Positions 1 through 7,196 of a stretch of 10,849 nt of DNA are shown one piece after another; position 1 is the first letter of the stretch, and the number at the start of each line of letters is the position of its first letter. The notes below the pieces were generated by a model. The model was not told the DNA's origin and did not search any database. It was given only the letters and a program-made list of their open reading frames with translations. Source of the stretch: Mageeibacillus sp. UBA1046 (GTDB taxonomy: Bacteria; Bacillota; Clostridia; Saccharofermentanales; DTU023); contig DCDV01000017.1 of assembly GCA_002316595.1 (NCBI GenBank), forward strand, positions 46,556 to 57,404, in the 5' to 3' direction. A program made the translations under genes and the position numbers.

Positions 1-1
1 A

Positions 2-910
2 AACGATGAAAAAGATAAAAAATTATATAGGTACATTGAAGAAGAAACTGGGAGGCTTTACCGACTTTCTGATTTTACACAAAAAGGCCAAGGAGAACCG
101 AAATACTTTGGTGATAAACTTCTCTTTCCTCCCGACGGTAAACACTGGATTTGGTCTCAAGAACGTATTGATGAAGGTATGAAAAAAAATTTGATTGTGT
201 TTTCGCAAAATGGAATTCCAAGCGTTAAAAGATATCTAGATGAGAAAGAAGGAATACCACTGGGAGATTTGTGGATAGATGATGATGTTCAAATTATTTC
301 ATCTACTTCTAACGAAAGGGAAAATTTTGATGGACAGAAACCTGAGAGCTTGATAAAAAGAATTATCCTCTTAGCTTCTCAAAAAGGTGACTATGTGCTG
401 GATTTCCATTTAGGAACTGGTTCTACAGCAGCTGTAGCAATTAAAATGAAACGTCATTTTATTGGCATAGAACAAATGGATTATATCAATTCGATTGTTA
501 TCCCTCGACTTGAAAGGACTATTTCAGGAGAGCAATCAGGTATATCCAAAGACATCAACTGGACTGGCGGCGGCTCCTTTGTCTACTGTGAGTTGGCTGA
601 GCGCAGCGAAACCTTGATGAAGCAGCTTCAGTCAGCAGAAGATTCTCAGTCAATCCTTAACATCTTGGATAAAGCCACTGAAAAAGGCTTGCTACGTCCC
701 TCTGTACTGCCGGATGATCTCAAGAAGACGAGAGAGGACTTCTTGGAATTCTCTCTGGATGAGCAGCGCAGGCTTGTGATGGAACTGCTCGATAAAAACA
801 AGCTCTATGTCAATTTATGTGATATGGAAGATGAAAACATGGGCCTTTCAGAAAGCAGCAAGGCTTTTACGCGCAGTTTCTATAGCTTAGATAGAGATAC
901 GGAGGTCTAA
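2..910 (+). CDS. mod: Type III restriction-modification DNA methyltransferase (Mod), C-terminal part, 5' end outside window
   Basis: The frame is open from base 2 to a TAA at 908-910 (302 codons) with no start, so the gene enters from the left edge. Mod subunits of type III systems methylate adenine N6 and supply sequence recognition to the Res partner. Visible are the stretch before motif X (GQKPESLIKRII, about residues 111-122 of this fragment) and the S-adenosylmethionine-binding motif I, LDFHLGTGST, at about 133-142. After these come a typical Mod tail, IPRLERTI, and GGGSFVYCELAE. In this beta-type order the catalytic DPPY motif and target-recognition domain lie upstream, so they cannot be checked. 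The first roughly 540 bases are much more A+T-rich (17/60 G+C in bases 1-60) than the rest (30/60 in 541-600). It sits one base before res, and GGAGGT at its 3' end is the res ribosome site. Methyltransferase identity is sure; type III rests on the tail and the Res partner. Confidence 0.9.
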   Translation, partial: NDEKDKKLYRYIEEETGRLYRLSDFTQKGQGEPKYFGDKLLFPPDGKHWIWSQERIDEGMKKNLIVFSQNGIPSVKRYLDEKEGIPLGDLWIDDDVQIISSTSNERENFDGQKPESLIKRIILLASQKGDYVLDFHLGTGSTAAVAIKMKRHFIGIEQMDYINSIVIPRLERTISGEQSGISKDINWTGGGSFVYCELAERSETLMKQLQSAEDSQSILNILDKATEKGLLRPSVLPDDLKKTREDFLEFSLDEQRRLVMELLDKNKLYVNLCDMEDENMGLSESSKAFTRSFYSLDRDTEV

Positions 911-911
911 G

Positions 912-3533
912 ATGAATGACAGGTATCTCTATGAAGAAGTAGAAGTGATTGAAAAGGCAGGATATCTGGGTGCGCTGCCTGAATATATCCCGGTCAACTT
1001 ATCAGAGAGCATTGAGCTTCGTGATTATCAGGAGCTGGCTTTTCGGTATTTCATTTCTTATGCTGAAAATGACAATCTAAGAAAAAACAAGCAGCTCCAT
1101 ACCCTATTTCATATGGCAACCGGCAGCGGTAAGACGGTCATCATGGCGGGGCTTATTTTCTATCTCTACGCACAGGGCTATCGCAACTTTCTCTTTTTTG
1201 TTAATCAAACAAACATATTGGAAAAAACAAAGGAAAACTTTCTTAATCCGGCATCGGGTAAATACCTGTTTGCAGAATCTCCGTCCCTGTATGGAGACCA
1301 TATACCGATTTGTGAAGTGGAAAACTTTGCACACAGCAATCCCGAAGGGATTAATCTTTGCTTTACGACGACACAGCAGCTCCATTTGGATCTGAACTTC
1401 TCCAAGGAAAATAGCCTGACCATTGAAGATTTTGAAGATAATAAGGTCGTCCTTATATCCGATGAATCGCATCACATTAATACACGAACCAAGAAGCTTA
1501 ACAAGGCGGAAGAAGTGGAAGAAAATTCCTGGGAATACAGTGTCGAACGTATATTCAGAGCAAATCGGGATAATGTCCTACTTGAATTTACAGCAACAGC
1601 CGACCTGAAAGATCCAAACGTCCGGCGTAAATATCTGGATAAAATCATCTTCGATTATCCTTTGGCGAAATTCCGTGCCAGCGGTTATACGAAAGACTTT
1701 CAAAATTTGCAAAGCGATACAGACCTGTGGCAACGTACCCTGATTGCTCTTGTCCTAAGCGAATATCGTCTGAACCTTTTTGCCGACTGCGGTCAAAATG
1801 TAAAACCTGTCATTTTGCTGAAGTCACAGAGGATTGATGATTCGAAAGCTTTTTATGACGCTTTCTTTCCTAAACTGGAAACTCTGCGCGCTGAGGACAT
1901 CGAGGCTTTGCAAAATGTCGGCGATGAACTCTTGCAGACGGCACTAGATTATTTCCGCGAGAAAGATAAGAGCTTGCAATCGCTTGTTACATCTCTGCGC
2001 CAGTCCTTTGCGGAAGAAAATGCCATCATCATGAACGGATCCACTGACAATACCAAAGAAAAGCAACTCGCTGTAAACTCCTTAGAAGAGCGTGACAATC
2101 CATACCGAATTATTTTTACTGTGGATATGCTCAATGAGGGCTGGGACGTTTTGAATCTCTTTGATATCGTCCGCCTTTATGATACACGCCAGAGCAAGTC
2201 CGGAGGGAAAATAGGTTCTTACACAATTAAGGAAGCACAACTCATCGGCCGCGGAGCAAGGTATTGTCCCTTTATTGCTGAAGAGGATCAGGAACGCTTT
2301 AAGCGCAAATATGATTATGATCTGACGAATCCAAACCGTATCCTGGAAACGATGCTCTACCATAGCAAACAAGATTCTCGCTATATTACTGAGCTTAGGC
2401 AAGCTCTTAAAGCAACCGGACTTTTGCCGGATAATCCACTGGAAGTGGAATATCGCCTGAAAGATGAGTTTAAGAACAGCGATTTCTTTCGCTATGGCCT
2501 TGTCTTCTCAAATCGTAAGCAAGTTAAGCACAGGCGTGAAGTGAAACAAATAGAGGAGCGTATCAAACACAATTATTTCAGTTTTTCATTTGATCAGCGC
2601 CGGGCTAGGCGGTATGGCTTGTTCGAGGATACGGCCAGTGCTCAAATGAAAAACCTGGAGCAGACTGCTCGCCTATATCGGACATCATTTCAACTAAAAG
2701 AAATTCCGCTCAATATTTTATTTGGTGCCGCTGATTCCTTTGAAGGGTTGAAATTTAATGTGCTACAGAGCCATTATCCCAATTTGAAATCACTACAGGA
2801 GTTTTTAACTTCGGATCACTACATTGGTGAGATTCGGCTTGATATTGAGAGTGATCACGAAAAATTAAGCGCATCAGAACTATTGACTGCAACCAAACAA
2901 GTTCTGGCCGAAGTGAGCCGTTATGTTCTTTCGATTAAACAGGAGTATGAAGGTAGCGTGGAGTTTTACGACAAACCGATTCGGGAGGTACTACGTGATA
3001 AGAAAATATACTTGGCCGAAAAAGTAGGAGAGTATGGTTTGGGTTATGCCCAGTCAGAGCTTCAAGGACCACTTGCTATTAACCTGAAGCAAGAAGACTG
3101 GTATGTGTATAACGACAATTACGGCACCTCTGAGGAGAAAGCCTTTGTAAAATATTTTAGCCATAAAATTGACGAGTTTAAGAAGCAGTACGAAGAGATT
3201 TATTTAGTACGAAACGAGCGGATCGCAGATCTGGCAATTTATAGTTTTGATACCGGAGAGCGCTTTGAACCAGATTATCTGCTTTTCCTTAGAAAAAAGC
3301 ATTCCGACGGATATGAGCAGGAGCAGATATATATTGAGCCGAAGGGGAGTCACCTTTTAGACAAAGACGCATGGAAAGAATCCTTTTTACTTCGCATAGA
3401 ACAAGAGGGTATTCCATGCAAGAAATATGCTGATGATAATCATTATAGGGTTATCGGTTTACCGTTTTTTAATGAGGAGAAAAGGATAATAGAATATGAA
3501 AAAGCAATGAGTAATTTGCTCGTGATACCATAA
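912..3533 (+). CDS. res: Type III restriction enzyme Res subunit (helicase-endonuclease)
   Basis: This 873-residue protein is the ATP-dependent translocase and nuclease partner of Mod; the complex cuts DNA away from unmethylated sites. Superfamily 2 helicase motifs are in order. The Q-like element LRDYQ is at 36-40, Walker A ATGSGKT at 69-75, the Walker B variant DESHH at 184-188, motif III FTATA at 226-230, NEGWDV near 408-413 and motif VI QLIGRGAR at 443-450. The C-terminal nuclease has GTSEEKAF (738-745), then PD at 787-788 and EPK at 809-811, matching the PD-(D/E)xK fold. All key residues are present, so it looks active. It starts at ATG 912, five bases after GGAGGT (901-906) and one base after the mod stop, so the two are surely co-transcribed and probably translationally coupled. 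At 873 residues it is somewhat shorter than the classical EcoP-type Res subunits (around 970). No frameshift was seen. Confidence 0.93.
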   Translation: MNDRYLYEEVEVIEKAGYLGALPEYIPVNLSESIELRDYQELAFRYFISYAENDNLRKNKQLHTLFHMATGSGKTVIMAGLIFYLYAQGYRNFLFFVNQTNILEKTKENFLNPASGKYLFAESPSLYGDHIPICEVENFAHSNPEGINLCFTTTQQLHLDLNFSKENSLTIEDFEDNKVVLISDESHHINTRTKKLNKAEEVEENSWEYSVERIFRANRDNVLLEFTATADLKDPNVRRKYLDKIIFDYPLAKFRASGYTKDFQNLQSDTDLWQRTLIALVLSEYRLNLFADCGQNVKPVILLKSQRIDDSKAFYDAFFPKLETLRAEDIEALQNVGDELLQTALDYFREKDKSLQSLVTSLRQSFAEENAIIMNGSTDNTKEKQLAVNSLEERDNPYRIIFTVDMLNEGWDVLNLFDIVRLYDTRQSKSGGKIGSYTIKEAQLIGRGARYCPFIAEEDQERFKRKYDYDLTNPNRILETMLYHSKQDSRYITELRQALKATGLLPDNPLEVEYRLKDEFKNSDFFRYGLVFSNRKQVKHRREVKQIEERIKHNYFSFSFDQRRARRYGLFEDTASAQMKNLEQTARLYRTSFQLKEIPLNILFGAADSFEGLKFNVLQSHYPNLKSLQEFLTSDHYIGEIRLDIESDHEKLSASELLTATKQVLAEVSRYVLSIKQEYEGSVEFYDKPIREVLRDKKIYLAEKVGEYGLGYAQSELQGPLAINLKQEDWYVYNDNYGTSEEKAFVKYFSHKIDEFKKQYEEIYLVRNERIADLAIYSFDTGERFEPDYLLFLRKKHSDGYEQEQIYIEPKGSHLLDKDAWKESFLLRIEQEGIPCKKYADDNHYRVIGLPFFNEEKRIIEYEKAMSNLLVIP

Positions 3534-3551
3534 ACAAAGGCTTACAGTCTC

Positions 3552-3582
3552 TTGAAGGAATGATTCGTAGAAGGCTTTTAAT
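3552..3582 (+). promoter_or_regulatory. Weak candidate promoter for the zinc-ribbon gene
   Basis: In the 85-base gap after res, TTGAAG (3552-3557) lies 19 bases before TTTAAT (3577-3582). Both hexamers resemble the sigma-A consensus but the spacing is long. The small gene could equally be read from the res transcript. Confidence 0.25.
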
Positions 3583-3618
3583 AAAGTACCCAGCATTAAC
3601 AGAAAACAGAGGTGAAGC

Positions 3619-4059
3619 ATGTACTGTCCATACTGTGGAACGCAACTTAATGACTTGGAATTCCGTTTCTGCCCTAAATGTGGTCGCAGTCTAGAAAAAT
3701 TAGATGAATTTTCAGTAAATCGGGAAAAGACAGAAAACCTAGGAATTCGCAAGGTTAGACTGGAGTTACCTGAAGAATTTGCGTCTTCGAAAAAGCCAAC
3801 TTATTCATCGCCTATAAAAAGCGAACACAATCAAGGTGATTTCCCAGATCCTTGGTTAGAGGATTACAAAAGACAATACTTCAAGGAGAAGTCTAGACCG
3901 TCACCACTTGCCATAATTATTGCAATCATATTAATTCTACTAGGGCTTTACATGGGGTATACTGGATCTTACAATGCAGCAAAAAGATATTACAGTAATA
4001 AAAAGAATTATTATTACAACCCCCATCACGAGATGCTGTCAAATAAAGTTGCAAGTTAA
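3619..4059 (+). CDS. Small zinc-ribbon protein with one C-terminal membrane helix, function unknown
   Basis: A 146-residue protein I cannot assign to a characterised family. Residues 3-21 carry CPYC...CPKC (Cys 3, 6, 18 and 21), a zinc-ribbon knuckle pair like those at the N-termini of many Bacillota membrane proteins. A hydrophilic linker (about 25-94) rich in Lys, Glu and Ser follows. A single strongly hydrophobic helix (about 96-115, IIIAIILILLGLYMG) comes next, then a Tyr- and Lys-rich tail. The likely layout is a cytoplasmic ribbon tethered to the membrane, with no signal peptide. The start ATG at 3619 is supported by GAGGTG (3609-3614) four bases upstream. The gene follows res by 85 bases on the same strand and is A+T-rich (21/60 G+C in 3901-3960). 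Whether it belongs functionally to the restriction system is unknown; zinc-ribbon membrane proteins are common and may just be cargo here. Confidence 0.75.
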   Translation: MYCPYCGTQLNDLEFRFCPKCGRSLEKLDEFSVNREKTENLGIRKVRLELPEEFASSKKPTYSSPIKSEHNQGDFPDPWLEDYKRQYFKEKSRPSPLAIIIAIILILLGLYMGYTGSYNAAKRYYSNKKNYYYNPHHEMLSNKVAS

Positions 4060-4180
4060 GACTTCCCAATGCTTATGCGGTCGCAGGTTTGTAACAAATC
4101 AGAGCATGAAAAATGCAACCTCTCTTAACTCTCATGCACCTACACCACCACCCCGTGCACCCATTTGAACCCTAATTGTT

Positions 4181-4269
4181 GATTGTATCGGTTTGCCAGT
4201 CATAGCCCATAGATGATACCGTTACTTGATACAATCGAGTAGCGGTATTTTTGCCCTACTTCATCTATG
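4181..4269 (+). repeat. Overlapping inverted repeats around the terminator
   Basis: Two further perfect inverted repeats overlap the terminator hairpin. GATTGTATC (4181-4189) matches GATACAATC (4228-4236), which is the terminator loop. CATAGATGA (4208-4216) matches TCATCTATG (4261-4269), enclosing the whole terminator. The first pairing would occupy the terminator loop, so alternative RNA folds are possible. The 280 bases from 4060 to 4338 contain no gene I can support. Confidence 0.6.
4216..4252 (+). terminator. Rho-independent terminator after the zinc-ribbon gene
   Basis: ATACCGTTACT (4216-4226) pairs with AGTAGCGGTAT (4238-4248) over 11 positions, with one G-U wobble and an 11-base loop. 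It is followed directly by a short T run (4248-4252). It lies 157 bases after the zinc-ribbon stop codon and faces the convergent heliorhodopsin gene. On the minus strand there is no T run, so it should act on plus-strand transcripts. Confidence 0.7.
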
Positions 4270-4293
4270 TCCAGGTCGTGCATCAATCGAGTA
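4232..4293. repeat. 10-bp direct repeat CAATCGAGTA
   Basis: CAATCGAGTA occurs at 4232-4241 and again at 4284-4293, 52 bases apart. The first copy spans the terminator loop and its 3' arm. It may be a remnant of a recombination or duplication event; no associated element was found. Confidence 0.5.
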
Positions 4294-4338
4294 CCCATAA
4301 TTAAATATTTCAAAACATATGTAGCCTACTGACCGGGC

Positions 4339-4962
4339 TCAGCTGGGCTGCATAGCCCCAGCGAAAGCCAGCCAGGCAAGCACGCTTTTAGCGACAAGGC
4401 TCAGGATGATATAGCCCCGCTCACCGTAAAGGTAATCGCTCCACTTGCCGACCTTCTTATACTGCAGGACCATGTTGATGGGGAACAGGTTAAAGAATAC
4501 GAAATAGGAGCCGAAGATGGCGTACACGAACCAGGGTACCTTGGACAGGTCGGAGTTGCCAAAGGCGTAGAGGAATATAACCACCCAGGTAATCAGCCCC
4601 GCGAAGGTGCCAAACCAGAAGGGAACCCAGCTTGTCTTTTCCCTGTGCTGGTTGAGCTTTTCCATCAGCAAGCCAAAGAGGTTCATGGATGCGTTAAGCC
4701 CGAACAGCAGCATCAGTGCACCGATGTCGTACATGCCAAGCAGCATGGCGATGAGCACTATCATGATGGAAGAACTTAGCGCATACTCATACCAGCGGAA
4801 GGGATTGATGTGATTTAACAGTCCGCGGTTGTAGACCTCATTTGTTCCCGGGGCTGCAATGATAAAATGTGCAATGCCGGACAGGAACAGGAATACCGAC
4901 ACCATCTGTCTATTTCCTTCCGCATTTTGTGACGCTGCGCGGAACGATACACCGCGCATCAT
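4339..4962 (-). CDS. Heliorhodopsin, N-terminally truncated (transmembrane segment 1 missing)
   Basis: Heliorhodopsins are retinal-binding seven-helix membrane proteins with inverted topology, probably light sensors or regulators rather than ion pumps. This frame matches the family from helix 2 to the C-terminus. It has FLFLSGIAHF (helix 2, His32), RWYEYALSSS with the expected Schiff-base counterion Glu59 (helix 3), and FGLNASMNLFG (helix 4). PFWFG opens helix 5, QYKKVGKWSDYLYGERGY follows helix 6, and SLVAKSVLAW holds the retinal lysine Lys192 (helix 7). The family is usually about 250 residues; here there are 207 at most, and helix 1 with its conserved His is absent. A stop lies directly upstream of ATG 4962, and none of the three upstream frames back to about 5040 encodes a helix-1-like segment. 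ATG 4905 (188 residues) has the better ribosome site, GGAAGGA. G+C and C/G-ending codons exceed those of the zinc-ribbon gene. It may be a 5'-deleted pseudogene or an unusual six-helix form. Confidence 0.82.
   Translation of the reverse strand: MMRGVSFRAASQNAEGNRQMVSVFLFLSGIAHFIIAAPGTNEVYNRGLLNHINPFRWYEYALSSSIMIVLIAMLLGMYDIGALMLLFGLNASMNLFGLLMEKLNQHREKTSWVPFWFGTFAGLITWVVIFLYAFGNSDLSKVPWFVYAIFGSYFVFFNLFPINMVLQYKKVGKWSDYLYGERGYIILSLVAKSVLAWLAFAGAMQPS
4342..4362 (-). repeat. Hairpin across the heliorhodopsin stop region
   Basis: GCTGGGCT (4342-4349) pairs with AGCCCCAGC (4354-4362) around a GCAT loop, with one bulged base. It covers the last codons of the gene. It is G+C-rich but has no T run downstream on the minus strand, so it may slow or pause transcription rather than terminate it. 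Confidence 0.4.
4915..4921 (-). promoter_or_regulatory. Ribosome site favouring internal start 4905 of the heliorhodopsin frame
   Basis: On the minus strand GGAAGGA (plus 4915-4921) lies 9 bases before an ATG at 4905-4903 (Met20, MVSVFLFLSG). The upstream ATGs at 4962 and 4959 have no comparable site. Starting at 4905 would begin the protein right at helix 2. Confidence 0.4.
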
Positions 4963-5129
4963 TTAGTCAAGGCCTTTACGCCGAACATTGAAACCTGTTG
5001 CCACACTGAACACGGACACCTTTGATACATGTAAATTAAATATGAAATAAATCTATTCAGAACCAGTTCAAGCATCTGTCGAATCTGTCGGTGTCAGTGA
5101 AGTAGTCGAAGATGTGCGATCTCCCGGTA

Positions 5130-7160
5130 CTACATTCTTTGAATTTCATAATCCCCCAGAGATTTTGACATCTCTGCCACTCTCTCATGACAGGTAAATA
5201 AGAGAATTTGGCGTGACTCTCCGAAGCTGTCGTCATCAGATTCTTCCCTGCTCAATTTAGCCAGCAAATCCAGGGCAGCTTCCATGCGCTCTTCATCAAA
5301 TTGAACCAGTACATCATCTAGAATCAAAGGTGGAGTCTCCTCACCTGTTATGAGCTCAGACAAGGCCAGCCTCAGAGCCAGATAGACCTGATCGTAGCAG
5401 CCGCCGCTCATGTACTCAGCTTCTCTGAACTGAGTCTCTCCTGCCATATGCAATTGCAACTTCATATCAGTATCTATGAGAACATCATCATAACGGCCTA
5501 AAGTCAGCTTCTCCAGATATTTCGCTGTCAGTACTCTAAGTTCGGGGCTGAAATTGCGGCGCATTTCTTCTTCCGCTTCTGACAGATACTTCCGGGCAAG
5601 TTCCAGTTGTCGGACCCGTGACTCAACTTTTTCAATACTTTCATTCAGCCCCACTAAGCGTAACTCAATGTTCTCAGAGCGTTCCGAATGTCGATAAGCC
5701 AGTGCCATGTGCGCCTGTTTCTTGCTGTAATCGCTTAAAGCCTGATTATAGTTGCTGCGATTAAACTGCAATTCCTGTTTCCTTCTGGCAGCGGATTTGC
5801 TCAGGTCCTCCGGATATTCTTCTTCTTCAATAGCGATTGCTATGGCTCTGTCATTAGCCGGCAAGTTTTCTTGAGCGGCTTTTTCCAGCAGCTGCTGCCA
5901 GCTCTCACTAGGCAAAAGACGTTCACTGCCCTGCCCTGAGCTCAGCACACGCAGCTGTTCACGATATTGATGACGACTCTGTTTCAGGTCCTGAACATAG
6001 TTTTTCAGTTCGGAGTAACTGTCTGCAAAGCGTTTAAACAACTTAAGTGCTTCGGTATAACGGCGTTTATCGGCATCAGCCTCTTCTTCAAACAATTCGG
6101 CTGGATAAACCGAGCTCATGCTGCGTGTTGAATATTCCGGCTCATCGAGCAGAGGCAGATCCTGTGAGGTTTTAATCTTATCGACTATTGAGTCTGTATT
6201 GAGATACGGATAACTGGCCAGTAAATTATCAACCGCATCACAGAACCTGTCTTGGCGTTCCAAATGATGCTTCTCGTTTTTAAGAAAACTCTCTTCTCTT
6301 ATCTTCGCTTCTTGTTGACGCTGCCTCAGCCTGGACTCATCGTCCACCAATGCGTTCTGCTCCTCCTCCAGCATCGTAAGCTTCTCTTCCAGCTCCTCAA
6401 CTTCAGTACTCACTTCTAACAGTTCAGCCTCTGCTTCAGCCAATCTGTTTTCCAATTCAGACCGTTTTTGTTCTATCACGACACGATCAGAAGAATAGTT
6501 TATTGACTTCCGGAAGAAATAATAACCGAGGACAGCTATAAGAGCCAGACTATAAGCGGCAGGATGCAAGAAAATGCCTAAAGCTAACGCTGAAGCAAAA
6601 CCTAGAATTGTCAGGACAAGACCCAGCATTCGGAATCTTCTCTCTTGCTCCTGTGTTTTTGGAACTTCTATCGCGCCAAGTTCTTCCTGAGTTCCGGAAA
6701 GATTCGTCTCTTTCTGTTGCTGGCGTGCATAGGCAGTGCGCAGTTCCTTATCACAGGCCTGTTCCTGACGGCGCAAGTTTCGGAGTCTTTCATTGAAACT
6801 CAGTTCTTCAGCGTCATTTCCGTCAGCTGATACGGCTTCGCTGAAAGCCTGCGTGAGTTCGCGCTGCATCACACCGCGCTCGATTTCCAGATTCCTGCTA
6901 CTATTATCTAAAGTTGAGCTTTCAATTTGCAGTTGTCTAATCACTTTTTCCAACTCATGAAATCCTTCGCTGTTTACGGAGGGCTCAAGACTTTCAACCT
7001 GTTCCATCTGTTTCTGTGACTGCTCCAGCTGATTGTTGATTTCATGCTCTTCACGGACACTTTCCTGCAGCTTTTGCAGCTGCATCAGGTACTCCGTCTT
7101 TTGCAATTTGCGCTCACTGGTCTGTACTCGTTCTGCCAGAATATCGACTTCTTCCTTCAA
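5130..7160 (-). CDS. C-terminal part of YhaN-like ATPase (coiled coil, membrane helices, Walker B half)
   Basis: 676 residues counted from the first possible restart (TTG at 7160) after the nonsense codon; the frame is open from 7196. Residues 1-170 are a charged coiled coil. Two hydrophobic helices at about 178-198 and 200-216 sit where Rad50/SbcC proteins carry a zinc hook, as in YhaN. A return coiled coil (about 222-300) and a long Glu/Lys-rich region follow. The head domain then has the ABC signature YMSGG (583-587), Walker B PLILDD (611-616) with the following D-loop region, and LLFTCHER (653-660) as H-loop. The restart TTG has no good ribosome site nearby (GGAGGAG is over 15 bases away), so independent translation is doubtful. 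It ends 167 bases before the heliorhodopsin frame. Confidence 0.75.
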   Translation of the reverse strand: MKEEVDILAERVQTSERKLQKTEYLMQLQKLQESVREEHEINNQLEQSQKQMEQVESLEPSVNSEGFHELEKVIRQLQIESSTLDNSSRNLEIERGVMQRELTQAFSEAVSADGNDAEELSFNERLRNLRRQEQACDKELRTAYARQQQKETNLSGTQEELGAIEVPKTQEQERRFRMLGLVLTILGFASALALGIFLHPAAYSLALIAVLGYYFFRKSINYSSDRVVIEQKRSELENRLAEAEAELLEVSTEVEELEEKLTMLEEEQNALVDDESRLRQRQQEAKIREESFLKNEKHHLERQDRFCDAVDNLLASYPYLNTDSIVDKIKTSQDLPLLDEPEYSTRSMSSVYPAELFEEEADADKRRYTEALKLFKRFADSYSELKNYVQDLKQSRHQYREQLRVLSSGQGSERLLPSESWQQLLEKAAQENLPANDRAIAIAIEEEEYPEDLSKSAARRKQELQFNRSNYNQALSDYSKKQAHMALAYRHSERSENIELRLVGLNESIEKVESRVRQLELARKYLSEAEEEMRRNFSPELRVLTAKYLEKLTLGRYDDVLIDTDMKLQLHMAGETQFREAEYMSGGCYDQVYLALRLALSELITGEETPPLILDDVLVQFDEERMEAALDLLAKLSREESDDDSFGESRQILLFTCHERVAEMSKSLGDYEIQRM

Positions 7161-7196
7161 TGCTTTCAGTTCCAGCAGCTCCTCCGCTTCCCGCTT

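Noticed and set aside
1104..1475. Antisense frames within res (also 2082-2402 and others) and plus-strand frames across the nuclease genes (for example 8763-9044).
   Set aside because: They lie opposite strongly conserved coding sequence, have no ribosome sites and no recognisable products; they are shadows of the real genes.
3974..4168. A plus-strand frame overlapping the end of the zinc-ribbon gene, with CLCGRRFVTNQSMKN faintly like a C2H2 finger.
   Set aside because: It lacks a properly placed His pair and a ribosome site, and its first third overlaps the better-supported zinc-ribbon gene out of frame. It may be a remnant, but this cannot be supported.
5035..5150. A 30-codon minus-strand frame, MKFKECSTG..., between the yhaN-like stop and heliorhodopsin.
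   Set aside because: It is very short and has no clear ribosome site. Its repeated Asp/Arg pattern comes from a small tandem repeat (ATCTGTCG at 5074-5081 and 5083-5090), and the product is not recognisable.
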